Assembly: GCA_016933335.1 (NCBI GenBank)
Contig: JAFGBD010000062.1
Coordinates: forward strand, 1 to 59,720
Source: Bacteroidales bacterium
GTDB taxonomy: Bacteria; Bacteroidota; Bacteroidia; Bacteroidales; UBA10428
DNA: 59,720 nt
Direction: 5' to 3'
Made by a program: the position numbers and the translations under genes. The notes beneath the pieces are model-generated. The model was not told the DNA's origin, did no database searches, and saw only the letters and a list, made by a program, of their open reading frames with translations. Each line of letters starts with the position of its first letter. The first letter of the stretch is position 1. Positions 16,320-24,862 of this stretch are shown here, piece by piece.

Positions 16320-17336
16320 ATGAAAGATGATAAGATACTGATAGGGCATGGCAGCGGAGGTAAACTAACCAGTGACCTGATCAGGGAATTTTTTGTCGGG
16401 AATTTTGACAATCAGATATTGAACGGGCTGACCGATTCCGCAATCCTGGATATAGGAAATGCCACCCTTGCATATACGACTGACTCTTATGTAGTTGATC
16501 CGGTATTTTTCCCTGGCGGAGATATAGGTAAGCTGTCTGTTTGTGGCACAGTAAATGATCTGTCGGTTTCCGGGGCTGTGCCTCTGTTCATCAGTGCAGG
16601 TTTCATTATAGAAGAAGGATTTAAATTCAGTGACCTGCGTAAAATATCGGAATCAATGGCTGCCGAAGCCACAAAAGCAGGTGTCAGGATCGTTACCGGT
16701 GATACGAAAGTCGTGAACAGGGGACAGTGCGACCAGATATTCATTAATACAACCGGTATCGGAATACTAAACAAAAAATTGAAACATATTTCAACCGGCT
16801 CGGGTATCAGATCCGGGGATGCCATCATTATTAACGGTTATCTGGGCGATCACGGGATAGCAATACTGGGAGCCAGAGAACATATTCAATTTGAGGATGA
16901 CCTGATTTCAGATTGTGCTTCGCTCAATCACCTTATCCAGGCAATTATTCAATCCGGCATTCGTATCAGGTTTATGCGTGATCTGACAAGGGGCGGCCTG
17001 GCAACAGTGCTTGCAGAAATCAGTGAAAATAAATCATTCGGTATCACCATTAATGAAAATGATATACCGGTCAGGGAAATTGTCAAAGGTACCTGTGAAG
17101 TATTCGGATTTGATCCGCTTTATCTTGCCAATGAAGGTAAAGTATTGATGGTTGTAGACAACAGGGATGCCCTGAAAACAATAACTGAAATAACCAATCA
17201 TGAAGCGGGTGCCAAACCTGCTATCATCGGAAAAGTTACAGATGACCATCCGGGCAAAGCTGTTCTGAATTCAATTGTCGGGGGCAGAAGAATCATTGAT
17301 AAGCTGTCCGGTGAAATGCTCCCGCGAATCTGCTGA
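16320..17336 (+). CDS. hypE: hydrogenase maturation protein HypE
   Basis: A 338-residue HypE of normal length. HypE takes a carbamoyl group from HypF onto its C-terminal cysteine and dehydrates it with ATP to a thiocyanate, the source of the cyanide ligands of [NiFe] centres. Supporting motifs are HGSGGKLTSDLI, YTTDSYVVDPVFFPGGD, GTVNDLSVSGA, RDLTRGGLATVLAE and the essential C-terminal PRIC. It starts the hypE-hypA-hypB unit, which serves the two [NiFe] hydrogenases further right. The remaining maturation genes (hypF, hypC, hypD) lie beyond the [FeFe] hydrogenase on the other strand. Confidence 0.97.
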   Translation: MKDDKILIGHGSGGKLTSDLIREFFVGNFDNQILNGLTDSAILDIGNATLAYTTDSYVVDPVFFPGGDIGKLSVCGTVNDLSVSGAVPLFISAGFIIEEGFKFSDLRKISESMAAEATKAGVRIVTGDTKVVNRGQCDQIFINTTGIGILNKKLKHISTGSGIRSGDAIIINGYLGDHGIAILGAREHIQFEDDLISDCASLNHLIQAIIQSGIRIRFMRDLTRGGLATVLAEISENKSFGITINENDIPVREIVKGTCEVFGFDPLYLANEGKVLMVVDNRDALKTITEITNHEAGAKPAIIGKVTDDHPGKAVLNSIVGGRRIIDKLSGEMLPRIC

Positions 17337-17365
17337 ATGTTCTCAAGGATATTTTAAAAGGAAAC

Positions 17366-17707
17366 ATGCACGAATTCTCTATTGCATTGGATATTGTTGA
17401 AATTGCTGTTGAAACAGCCAAAGCCAATAATGCCAAAACAGTCAATGAGGTGGAGATAGATGTCGGAGAGATGTCAGGAGTCATATACGAAGCCCTGGAA
17501 TTTGCGCTGCAGTCAGCCATCAAGGGAACTATTCTTGAAAATTCAAAATTCAGGCTTAACAGGATCAAAGCAAAAGCGATATGCAACAAATGTAAGCATG
17601 ATTTCGAACCAACGGATGTCATGTCGGTCTGTACCAGTTGCGGATCATCTGATATCAGTCTGGTCAGGGGAAAAGAAATGAAAGTAAAATCAATTAATAT
17701 CGATTAA
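17366..17707 (+). CDS. hypA: hydrogenase nickel-incorporation protein HypA
   Basis: A 113-residue HypA. It begins MHEFSIA, where the N-terminal Met-His-Glu is the nickel site. It carries the zinc ribbon CNKCKHDF...CTSCGSSD near the C-terminus. Together with HypB it delivers nickel to the large subunit precursor after the Fe(CN)2CO unit has been placed. It sits 29 bases behind hypE and 53 bases before hypB. Nickel-dependent maturation is consistent with the two [NiFe] hydrogenases in the window. Confidence 0.96.
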   Translation: MHEFSIALDIVEIAVETAKANNAKTVNEVEIDVGEMSGVIYEALEFALQSAIKGTILENSKFRLNRIKAKAICNKCKHDFEPTDVMSVCTSCGSSDISLVRGKEMKVKSINID

Positions 17708-17732
17708 TCTTTTTATGGCATCACTTATTTGT

Positions 17733-17740
17733 TAATTTTG
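17733..17740 (+). promoter_or_regulatory. possible internal promoter before hypB
   Basis: TAATTTTG matches the -7 consensus TAnnTTTG exactly, with C following. TTTT at 17710-17713 stands 19 bases upstream, one base off TTTG. Transcription would begin near 17747, 14 bases before hypB. Confidence 0.4.
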
Positions 17741-17760
17741 CCGTTGAAATTCTATTTATT

Positions 17761-18603
17761 ATGTGCGATACCTGCGGATGCAATGATAACAACAGCGGTT
17801 ACACCATCCTGAAAATCCAGGATCATGATCATCATAATGAGGATCATCAGGAACATGATCACAACCACCCTCATAACCATGACCACCATCACTCTCACCC
17901 GCATCCCGGGCATGAGCATCAACCTGAACACATCCACCAGCATCCTGAAAGTCGTGGCCGCATCATTGAGATCGAAAAGGATGCCCTGCAGAAAAACAAT
18001 CTAATGGCACAGCGCAACAGGGGTTATTTTGATGCAAAAAATATCCTGGCTGTCAATCTCGTCAGTTCTCCCGGCTCCGGAAAAACAACCATTCTGGAAA
18101 AGACAATCCTTTCAAAGGACTTAAAAAAGAAGGTGACGGTTATTGAAGGTGACCAGCAAACCATCAGCGATGCAACAAGGATCCATGCAACCGGCGTTCA
18201 GGTTATACAGATAAATACAGGGAATGGCTGCCACCTTGATGCCCTGATGGTTCATTCGGCCTGCAAGGAGCTCAATCCCCCCGAAAATTCATTGCTGATG
18301 ATTGAAAATGTAGGTAACCTGATATGCCCTGCAATGTTCGACCTCGGAGAGAGCTTCAGAGTGGTAATCGTAAGTGTCACCGAAGGGGAAGATAAACCCC
18401 TGAAGTATCCTTATATGTTCCAAACCTCAGATGTCTGCCTCATCAATAAAATTGATCTTCTGCCCCACCTTGATTTCGATCTGGAAAGGCTGAAATCAAA
18501 TGCTGCAAGAATCAATCATCACATTGAATTCATCGATCTATCGGCAAAAACCGGAGAGGGCTTTGGCAAATGGACAGACTGGCTGGAATCAAAATGCTGC
18601 TGA
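17761..18603 (+). CDS. hypB: nickel-binding GTPase HypB
   Basis: A 280-residue HypB. The N-terminus CDTCGC is the high-affinity metal motif. Residues 27-66 are a histidine-rich stretch with more than 15 His, alternating with Asp, Pro and Glu, which can store nickel as in the HypB of nitrogen fixers. The GTPase domain has the P-loop SSPGSGKTT (about 101-109), EGDQQT, the nickel/zinc ligands in GNGCHLDALMVHSAC, ENVGNLICP and the NKIDLLPH base-recognition motif. Ni storage plus GTP-driven transfer implies that [NiFe] enzymes matter to this organism even when nickel is scarce. Confidence 0.97.
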   Translation: MCDTCGCNDNNSGYTILKIQDHDHHNEDHQEHDHNHPHNHDHHHSHPHPGHEHQPEHIHQHPESRGRIIEIEKDALQKNNLMAQRNRGYFDAKNILAVNLVSSPGSGKTTILEKTILSKDLKKKVTVIEGDQQTISDATRIHATGVQVIQINTGNGCHLDALMVHSACKELNPPENSLLMIENVGNLICPAMFDLGESFRVVIVSVTEGEDKPLKYPYMFQTSDVCLINKIDLLPHLDFDLERLKSNAARINHHIEFIDLSAKTGEGFGKWTDWLESKCC

Positions 18604-18726
18604 GCTGGCTCATGTATCAGGTTTATTCTTTTTTTCTTTTTTTATCACATCATTGATGATTTATCATAAGACTCAATTTTTGCTTAAATAGTCAGAAATA
18701 ACATATTTAAAATTAAATACAGATAT

Positions 18727-18744
18727 TTGTTATTATAATAACAA
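18727..18744. promoter_or_regulatory. Rex operator 1, [FeFe] hydrogenase operon
   Basis: TTGTTATTATAATAACAA is a perfect 18-bp palindrome and matches the Rex operator pattern TTGTKA-N6-TMACAA in every defined position. Its centre lies 23 bp (about two helix turns) from that of the next site, which suggests cooperative binding. Confidence 0.75.
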
Positions 18745-18749
18745 TAAAA

Positions 18750-18767
18750 TTGTTATTTTTGTAACAA
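18750..18767. promoter_or_regulatory. Rex operator 2, [FeFe] hydrogenase operon
   Basis: TTGTTA (18750-18755), six bases, then TAACAA (18762-18767). The half-sites and spacing are identical to those of operator 1. It contains TATTTTTG (18754-18761), a match to the -7 consensus, so a bound repressor would cover a promoter. Confidence 0.75.
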
Positions 18768-18841
18768 ATAATTACGGGTTTCGTAGGATAAATGCTTTCC
18801 CCCCGGAAAAACACACTGAAAACAAGGTGAAATTAATATGA

Positions 18842-18849
18842 TATATTTG
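18842..18849 (+). promoter_or_regulatory. -7 promoter element before the [FeFe] hydrogenase operon
   Basis: TATATTTG followed by C matches the Bacteroidota -7 consensus exactly and would give a leader of about 57 bases to the gene at 18913. No good -33 box is seen. The Rex operators lie 75-115 bases upstream of it, so control may act on this promoter or on the one within operator 2. Confidence 0.4.
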
Positions 18850-18912
18850 CCCGTGGACGGCTTATTGTTTTAATTTCAAAGCAGTATTAACGATTTTACT
18901 TCATTAAATACC

Positions 18913-19305
18913 ATGCCAAAAGTTAAAAATCCGGATGAACTGAAAAATCTGCGCAATCAGCTTACAGCCAGGGCCGGAAAAAAACAGGATGATAAAAAGC
19001 ACAAGGATCCTGTTGTGATTAAAATAGCGATGGCTACCTGTTCCATTGCCTCCGGTGCAAGAGATACCTTTAACTTCATCACTGCAGCACTGAAAAAACG
19101 CAATATCGACGCAATAGTAACCCGGACAGGGTGCATGGGATACTGCTATGCAGAACCTACCATCGAAATCACGCTACCAGGTACAGAACCTGTTGTATTC
19201 GGACAGGTGGATCAAACAAAGGCAGATGAAATCATTGAAAAGTACCTTAAGAAAGGTGAACTTGTTGACGGTGTCATTCCAAAAAACTATGAATCCCCCT
19301 GGTAA
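18913..19305 (+). CDS. small [2Fe-2S] ferredoxin-like hydrogenase subunit
   Basis: A 130-residue protein with a charged N-terminal 30 residues and a thioredoxin-like [2Fe-2S] fold. It belongs to the group with the motif ATCSIASGAR...TGCMGYCYAEP. Only three cysteines are present in the usual places (Cys43, Cys74, Cys78). The second position of the first pair is a small residue, so the cluster ligation is incomplete or uses another residue, as in related small subunits. Such genes often lead hydABC-type operons. It is separated from hydB by only 18 bases. It probably docks on HydB or HydA as an accessory electron carrier. Confidence 0.75.
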   Translation: MPKVKNPDELKNLRNQLTARAGKKQDDKKHKDPVVIKIAMATCSIASGARDTFNFITAALKKRNIDAIVTRTGCMGYCYAEPTIEITLPGTEPVVFGQVDQTKADEIIEKYLKKGELVDGVIPKNYESPW

Positions 19306-19323
19306 ATCTTAATCCTTTAAATA

Positions 19324-21117
19324 ATGACCGTGAAAAAAAAGCATATACTTGTTTGCAACGGAACAAGCTGTCAGAATGTCGCTCATGATGAAATCTTTAA
19401 TAACCTTAAAAAAGAATTGCAAAACCATGGACTGGAAGAATCAGCCGGGCTGGTGAGAACTGCCTGTTTTGGTTTATGTGAAAAGGGACCGGTTATCGAA
19501 ATATTCCCTGATAAAGTGTTTTATGTTCAGGTAAAGCCGGAGGATGCAAAAGAGATCGTTGAAGAGCATATCATCAGGGGAAAACCGGTCAAAAGGCTTC
19601 TTTACAATGAGCCTGAGACAATATCCGGCAAAGAATCGGGTGAAAAAGCCCGTTTTAAAAGAAAGCAAATAAGGATTGCCTTGCGCAATTGCGGGGTGAT
19701 TGATCCTGAAAACATTGAAGAGTACATCTCACGCTACGGTTATGAGGCCCTGGGGAGGGTTCTGGATGAAATGACTCCGTCAGATACCATCCGGATCATC
19801 AAAGACAGCGGATTAAGAGGCAGGGGTGGTGCCGGTTTCCCCACAGGTTTGAAATGGGAGCTTGCCCGGAACAATCAAAACGATCAGAAATATGTGGTCT
19901 GCAATGCAGATGAAGGTGATCCCGGAGCGTTTATGGACCGTTCGATTCTCGAAGGGGATCCGCATTCGGTTATTGAAGCAATGGCAATATGCGGATATTG
20001 TATCGGAGCCGGTAAAGGACTGGTTTATATCAGGGCTGAATATCCTCTTGCCATCGAAAGACTGAAAATCGCTATCAATCAGGCAAAGGAATTCGGATTT
20101 CTCGGCAGGAACATCCTGGATTCAGACTTTCACTTTGACATCGAGATACGGTACGGTGCGGGCGCTTTTGTGTGCGGCGAAGAAACAGCCCTGATTCACT
20201 CAATGGAAGGAGGCAGGGGAGAACCCACTCTTAAGCCGCCCTTTCCCGCCCAATCCGGATACCTTGGAAAACCAACCAATGTCAATAATGTTGAAACATT
20301 TGCCAATGTCCCTGTGATTATTCTGAAAGGTGCAAAATGGTTCAGCAGCATTGGTACCGAAAAGTCGAAAGGGACCAAGGTCTTCGCACTGGCAGGGAAA
20401 ATAAATAATGTCGGACTGATCGAAGTGCCCATGGGCATCACCCTGAGGGAAGTTATTTTTGAGATCGGCGGAGGCATACGCAATGGTAAAAAATTCAAGG
20501 CGGTTCAAACCGGCGGACCCTCAGGCGGATGTCTGACCGGGAAGCACCTTGATCTGCCTATCGACTATGAAACACTTGTAGCAGCCGGATCAATGATGGG
20601 ATCCGGCGGTATGATCGTCATGGACGAGGACGATTGCATGGTCGATTTCGCCAAGTTTTTTCTTGACTTTACGGTGGAGGAATCATGTGGCAAATGCACC
20701 CCCTGCCGGATTGGCAACAAGAGGCTGAATGAACTTCTTGATAAGATATGTAAAGGAAACGGCGCCATGGAGGATATCGAACGCCTTTATAACCTCAGCA
20801 TCGTCATAAAAGACACAGCCTTATGCGGCCTCGGGCAGTCCTCCCCGAATCCGGTGCTTGCAACCCTGAACCATTTCAGGAACGAATACGAGGCACATAT
20901 CATTGATAAAAAATGTCCGGCAGGAGTATGCAAGGCACTGATGACTTACGAAATCGTTGAAGAAAACTGTGTGGGTTGCACGGCATGTGCAAGAGCATGT
21001 CCCGTGGGAGCCATAACAGGTGAACGAAAAGAGGTACACAGGATAGATCCCAGGCTCTGCATCAAATGTGGTGCATGTCTCGAGAAATGTAAGTTCAATG
21101 CGGTAATCGTTAATTAA
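19324..21117 (+). CDS. hydB: [FeFe] hydrogenase beta subunit HydB (NuoF-like, NADH site)
   Basis: A 597-residue flavoprotein that exchanges electrons with NAD. Order: an N-terminal thioredoxin-like [2Fe-2S] domain (CNGTSC...CFGLC; about 11-60); the NuoF core with the FMN/NADH motif RGRGGAGFPTGLKWE (about 163) and GAGAFVCGEETALI; the NuoF [4Fe-4S] site ESCGKCTPCR with CGLGQS (about 453-500); and a C-terminal two-cluster ferredoxin (CVGCTACARACP, CIKCGACLEKC; about 548-590). This is the full layout of HydB from electron-bifurcating HydABC, in which NADH and reduced ferredoxin together drive H2 formation. Bifurcation itself is inferred from family, not shown. hydA starts 10 bases after the stop. 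Confidence 0.95.
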   Translation: MTVKKKHILVCNGTSCQNVAHDEIFNNLKKELQNHGLEESAGLVRTACFGLCEKGPVIEIFPDKVFYVQVKPEDAKEIVEEHIIRGKPVKRLLYNEPETISGKESGEKARFKRKQIRIALRNCGVIDPENIEEYISRYGYEALGRVLDEMTPSDTIRIIKDSGLRGRGGAGFPTGLKWELARNNQNDQKYVVCNADEGDPGAFMDRSILEGDPHSVIEAMAICGYCIGAGKGLVYIRAEYPLAIERLKIAINQAKEFGFLGRNILDSDFHFDIEIRYGAGAFVCGEETALIHSMEGGRGEPTLKPPFPAQSGYLGKPTNVNNVETFANVPVIILKGAKWFSSIGTEKSKGTKVFALAGKINNVGLIEVPMGITLREVIFEIGGGIRNGKKFKAVQTGGPSGGCLTGKHLDLPIDYETLVAAGSMMGSGGMIVMDEDDCMVDFAKFFLDFTVEESCGKCTPCRIGNKRLNELLDKICKGNGAMEDIERLYNLSIVIKDTALCGLGQSSPNPVLATLNHFRNEYEAHIIDKKCPAGVCKALMTYEIVEENCVGCTACARACPVGAITGERKEVHRIDPRLCIKCGACLEKCKFNAVIVN

Positions 21118-21127
21118 AAAAACGGAA

Positions 21128-22897
21128 ATGATTAATCTTACAATAGACAATAAAAAAATCAAGGCGGAAGAGGGAACAACCATTTACAAAGCTGCAAAGA
21201 TGGCCGGCATCGACATTCCGGTACTATGTTATATGGACCTGCATGACTTGAACATTGAACATAAGCCTGCAGGATGCAGAATCTGCGTGGTAGAGGTTGA
21301 AGGCAGAAAAAACCTTGCCCCATCCTGTTCCACTGAAGTTACCGAGGGGATGGTTGTTCATACACATACACTCAGGGTGCTGAATGCCCGGAGAATTGTC
21401 ATGGAACTGATTCTGTCTGACCACCCCAAAGAATGCCTTGTTTGTCCAAAATCAGGTAACTGTGATCTTCAAAAAATAGCTATTAAACTGGGTATCAGAG
21501 ATATACCATACCAGGAAATATCGGAAATTTCTACCTACAGAACAGATTTCTCGCCTTCGATTATCCGCAATATGGACAAATGTATCATGTGCCGCAGGTG
21601 TGAAACCATGTGTAATGAGCTGCAGACCGTAGGCGCCCTTTCTGCCATAAACAGGGGATTTATGTCTGTTGTTGCCCCTGCTTTTGAGATGGACCTGGAA
21701 GATTCTGTTTGTACTTATTGCGGACAGTGTGTGGCAGTTTGCCCTACAGCGGCACTTACAGAGGTCGATCATACCAACAGGCTCATCCGTGACTTGTCAA
21801 ATCCTTCCAAAACAGTAATTGTTCAGACCGCCCCGGCCGTAAGAGCTGCACTTGGTGAAGAATTTGGCCTCGAACCAGGAACCCTGGTTACAGGCAAAAT
21901 GGTATCGGCCCTGAGGAACCTTGGATTCAAATATGTATTTGATACTGATTTCGCTGCTGACCTGACCATTATGGAAGAGGGAACCGAGATGCTGGAAAGA
22001 CTTTCAAAACATCTGCAGGGCGATACGAGTGTCAAGCTTCCCATATTAACATCCTGTTGTCCCGGATGGGTGAACTTTTTCGAATCTCAATTTACAGATC
22101 TGCTTGATATTCCTTCTACGGCAAAATCTCCGCAGCAAATGTTCGGAGCCATTGCCAAAAGCTATTTTGCCTCGAAAATCAATATCAGCAGGAAAGATCT
22201 GATCGTTGTCTCTATCATGCCCTGTCTCGCAAAAAAATATGAATGTCAGCGTGATGAATTCAAAGTGGATGGTAATCCCGATGTAGATTATTCAATCTCC
22301 ACGCGCGAGCTGGCAAATCTTATCAAGAGAGCCAACATCGATTTTATTTCCCTTTCGGATGACGATTTTGACGCACCGCTTGGTGAATCATCAGGTGCAG
22401 CAGTCATTTTCGGTACAACAGGAGGTGTTATTGAAGCGGCCATCCGCACTGCCTACGAACTTTACACCGGGAAAAGCCTTGAAAAATTTGATTTCAGAGA
22501 GCTCCGGGGTATGGAAGGAATCAGGCAGGCAACCATTGATTTTGACGGAACTCCAATTCATATCGGCATTGCTCACGGACTTGGCAAAGCACGTGAATTG
22601 CTTGAGGGTATCAGAAAAGGGGAAAGCCGGTTCCACGCCATTGAAATCATGGCCTGTCCGGGAGGATGCATTGGCGGTGGAGGACAACCTCTGCATCACG
22701 GTAAAACAGAAATATTGAAAAAACGAATGGAAGCCATATACCGGGAAGATCAAAGCAAAACGATCCGAAAATCTCATGAAAACCCTTATATCATCAGGCT
22801 GTATGAAGAATTCCTGGGAAAACCAATGAGTGAGAAAGCGCACAGACTGCTTCACACGCATTATGTTGATAAAAGCAAAAAAATCATTTATATCTGA
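21128..22897 (+). CDS. hydA: [FeFe] hydrogenase catalytic subunit HydA
   Basis: A 589-residue multi-cluster [FeFe] hydrogenase of group A. Order: [2Fe-2S] (CYMDLH...GCRICVV...C); the His-Cys3 [4Fe-4S] site (HPKECLVCPKSGNC); two ferredoxin-type clusters (CIMCRRCETMC, CTYCGQCVAVCP); and the H-cluster domain with all three signatures, TSCCPGW (308-314), MPCLAKK (364-370) and MACPGGCIGGGGQP (508-521). The catalytic proton-transfer cysteine (second Cys of TSCCP) is kept. It lacks the C-terminal [2Fe-2S] extension of some Thermotoga-type HydA. The hydE, hydF and hydG maturases needed to build the H-cluster are not in this window. Confidence 0.97.
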   Translation: MINLTIDNKKIKAEEGTTIYKAAKMAGIDIPVLCYMDLHDLNIEHKPAGCRICVVEVEGRKNLAPSCSTEVTEGMVVHTHTLRVLNARRIVMELILSDHPKECLVCPKSGNCDLQKIAIKLGIRDIPYQEISEISTYRTDFSPSIIRNMDKCIMCRRCETMCNELQTVGALSAINRGFMSVVAPAFEMDLEDSVCTYCGQCVAVCPTAALTEVDHTNRLIRDLSNPSKTVIVQTAPAVRAALGEEFGLEPGTLVTGKMVSALRNLGFKYVFDTDFAADLTIMEEGTEMLERLSKHLQGDTSVKLPILTSCCPGWVNFFESQFTDLLDIPSTAKSPQQMFGAIAKSYFASKINISRKDLIVVSIMPCLAKKYECQRDEFKVDGNPDVDYSISTRELANLIKRANIDFISLSDDDFDAPLGESSGAAVIFGTTGGVIEAAIRTAYELYTGKSLEKFDFRELRGMEGIRQATIDFDGTPIHIGIAHGLGKARELLEGIRKGESRFHAIEIMACPGGCIGGGGQPLHHGKTEILKKRMEAIYREDQSKTIRKSHENPYIIRLYEEFLGKPMSEKAHRLLHTHYVDKSKKIIYI

Positions 22898-22925
22898 TCC
22901 CTCAGTCATCTTAAAATCTCTGGCC

Positions 22926-23411
22926 ATGTCCAATATAAAAGTTGAGCTAAAGAAATACCAGGTTGAACAGATTAAAGAAATCTGCAAATCCTTTGGAAAT
23001 AATCCGGATGAACTTATCAATGTCCTGCACAAAGTTCAGGGGACTTTCGGTTATTTGCCCGCCGAGGTACAGGAAGTAATAGCACAGGAATTGAAAGTAC
23101 CGGTGGCTAAAGTTTATGGAGTGGTTACCTTCTACAGTTACTTTACAATGCTGCCAAAGGGTGCCTATCCGATATCCGTCTGCACCGGTACAGCCTGTTA
23201 TGTAAGGGGAGCTGAAACTGTTCTTCAGGAGTTTAAAAAGGAACTTGGCATTGAGGTAGGTCAAACAACCGATGATGGCAGGTTTTCAATCAGCTGCCTT
23301 AGATGTGTCGGTGCCTGCGGCCTTGCTCCTGTAGTAATGGTTGGCGACAAAACATACGGACGCGTGTCACCTGATATGGTAAGAGATATCATCAAAGAAT
23401 ACAGCGATTAA
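22926..23411 (+). CDS. hydC: [FeFe] hydrogenase gamma subunit HydC (NuoE-like)
   Basis: A 161-residue NuoE-type subunit. An N-terminal helical bundle (CKSFGNNPDELINVLHKVQGTFGY segment) is followed by the [2Fe-2S] thioredoxin-like domain with Cys86, Cys91, Cys127 and Cys131 (CTGTAC and CVGAC). It relays electrons between HydB and HydA. I chose the ATG at 22926 because it lies just after hydA and gives the family-typical N-terminus; an ATG at 22830 would overlap hydA by 68 bases and add 32 unrelated residues. The gene order small-[2Fe-2S]-hydB-hydA-hydC differs from the Thermotoga order hydC-hydB-hydA. Confidence 0.94.
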   Translation: MSNIKVELKKYQVEQIKEICKSFGNNPDELINVLHKVQGTFGYLPAEVQEVIAQELKVPVAKVYGVVTFYSYFTMLPKGAYPISVCTGTACYVRGAETVLQEFKKELGIEVGQTTDDGRFSISCLRCVGACGLAPVVMVGDKTYGRVSPDMVRDIIKEYSD

Positions 23412-23419
23412 TCTCCCGG

Positions 23420-23443
23420 GTAAACCTGATTACTCAGGGTTAC
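23420..23443. terminator. hairpin between convergent hydC and hypD
   Basis: GTAAACCTGA (23420-23429) and TCAGGGTTAC (23434-23443) form a 10-bp stem with one A-G mismatch and a 4-base loop, 8 bases after the hydC stop. Placed between two convergent operons, it probably works as a terminator in one or both directions, though the T-runs are poor. Confidence 0.45.
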
Positions 23444-23482
23444 TTTCTGAAAACAAAAACCGATCATAAGAGACTGAAAATC

Positions 23483-24562
23483 TTATCCCCCGAACCGGTA
23501 ACAGGCCTGGCAGGCTCCTTCATTTGATACCATGCAGGCTCCAACAGGGCTCGAAGGTGTGCATATTCTGCCAAAAAGCCTGCATTCAAGGGGTGATCTT
23601 ATGCCTTTCAGAACTTCTCCGCAAATGCAACCTTCCGGTTCAATGGTTTCCTCAACTTCAACTTTTATTTGCTTTTCTGCATCATGCTGTGCAAAAGCCG
23701 GCTTTATTCCCAGCCCGCTGTTAGCGAGAATACCCAGTCCCCTCCACCAGTCATCCCGCGGTTCAAATACCTCATTTATAAGGTTTCTTGCCATAAGATT
23801 TCCTTCTGCCGTAACTGCACGCCGATACTGAATTTCAACTCCCGGCCTGTTCATTTCAATCTGTCTGACAAGCATATAAATGGATTGCATCATATCAACC
23901 GGCTCAAAACCTGAGATAACAACAGCCAGCCCGTATTTTTCGACAAGCTTTTTATACATATCTGCTCCGGCTATGGTGGTAACATGACCCGGACCAATAT
24001 ACCCGTCAATTCTGATTCCTTCATCAACAATAGCAGCCATGGCCGGAGGCATCATCTTGTGCGCACTGAATAAGTAAAAATTTCCTGTCCCGGATTTTTG
24101 CGCTTCCTTAATGGCAACAGCGCTTGAAGGGGTTGTTGTTTCAAAGCCTATTCCCAGAAAGACCAGCAGTTTTCCAGGATTGTGTTTTGCAATTTCAATG
24201 GCATCAAGCGTTGAATACACAACTCTTATGTCAGCACCATCTGCCCGTTCCCCGGCCAGAGTGCTTGTTGATCCCGGAACCCTTACCAGATCCCCGTAGG
24301 TTGCAATGATGACATCTTTCCTGCGTGCATATGCAACTGCCTGATCAATGTATCCTCTGGATGTAACACATACAGGACAGCCCGGACCGGAAAGAAGGGT
24401 GATATGAGGTGGCAACAGTGATGAAATGCCAAACCTTCGGATGGCCATGGTATGCCCCCCGCATACCTCCATCAGCACAACAGGTTTTTTTGAAATTTTC
24501 CGGATCTCCTTTGCGAGGTCCAGAACAAGAGTCTTATCCCTGAATTCATCTACAAATTTCAA
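23483..24562 (-). CDS. hypD: hydrogenase maturation protein HypD
   Basis: A 359-residue HypD, the iron-sulfur scaffold on which, with HypC, the Fe(CN)2CO unit is assembled. Conserved features are VCGGHTMAI with the essential Cys, SGPGCPVCVT, GFETTTPSSA, the ISGFEPVDMMQSIYML stretch and the C-terminal [4Fe-4S] cysteines (GCICGEVLKG...CRLFGRICTP...CMVS). It is last in the leftward unit hypF-hypC-hypD. Its stop lies 71 bases from the convergent hydC stop. Confidence 0.97.
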   Translation of the reverse strand: MKFVDEFRDKTLVLDLAKEIRKISKKPVVLMEVCGGHTMAIRRFGISSLLPPHITLLSGPGCPVCVTSRGYIDQAVAYARRKDVIIATYGDLVRVPGSTSTLAGERADGADIRVVYSTLDAIEIAKHNPGKLLVFLGIGFETTTPSSAVAIKEAQKSGTGNFYLFSAHKMMPPAMAAIVDEGIRIDGYIGPGHVTTIAGADMYKKLVEKYGLAVVISGFEPVDMMQSIYMLVRQIEMNRPGVEIQYRRAVTAEGNLMARNLINEVFEPRDDWWRGLGILANSGLGIKPAFAQHDAEKQIKVEVEETIEPEGCICGEVLKGIRSPLECRLFGRICTPSSPVGACMVSNEGACQACYRFGG

Positions 24563-24618
24563 TGCACTGTCTTTGAATTTCTATTTATTAAGATCTTATT
24601 ACCCTGATTTCATGAACA

Positions 24619-24861
24619 CTAAAGAACATGTCCCGGCACATCATTATCAGGATCCTGCAATTCCTTTATCAGTTCCAAAGTTTCCAAAGCCTCCTCTTCA
24701 CTGATTTTTTGCAAAGCAAAACCGGTATGAACCAGAACATAATCCCCTACCCTGACATCATCGACCAGATGAAGTCCCACATTAACCAGAGATCCGCCGA
24801 CTGACACCTTTGCCATGTTTCCAGCGATCTCCGTCACTTTGCCCGGTATACTTAAACACAT
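24619..24861 (-). CDS. hypC: hydrogenase maturation chaperone HypC
   Basis: An 80-residue HypC/HybG-family chaperone beginning MCLSIPGKV, where Cys2 (exposed after Met removal) binds the iron unit. The conserved GDYVLVHTGFAL supplies the partner histidine. It carries the Fe(CN)2CO moiety from the HypD complex to the hydrogenase large-subunit precursor. Only one hypC copy is present for two [NiFe] enzymes (the group 4 and the Hox type), so it must serve both, unless another copy lies elsewhere. The hypF stop is a single base upstream, which suggests tight coupling. Confidence 0.97.
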   Translation of the reverse strand: MCLSIPGKVTEIAGNMAKVSVGGSLVNVGLHLVDDVRVGDYVLVHTGFALQKISEEEALETLELIKELQDPDNDVPGHVL

Positions 24862-24862
24862 G

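Larger units (their letters stand above)
18604..18912. other. 309-base regulatory region before the [FeFe] hydrogenase operon
   Basis: No gene. It contains a T-rich stretch after hypB (about 18628-18650) that may end the hyp transcript, two Rex operators (18727-18744 and 18750-18767), a -7-like TATTTTTG (18754-18761) lying inside the second operator, and a second exact -7 box at 18842-18849. Confidence 0.7.

Noticed and set aside
22830-22925. Upstream start for HydC overlapping hydA
   Set aside because: The extra 32 residues do not resemble NuoE proteins, and the ATG at 22926 gives the expected N-terminus.
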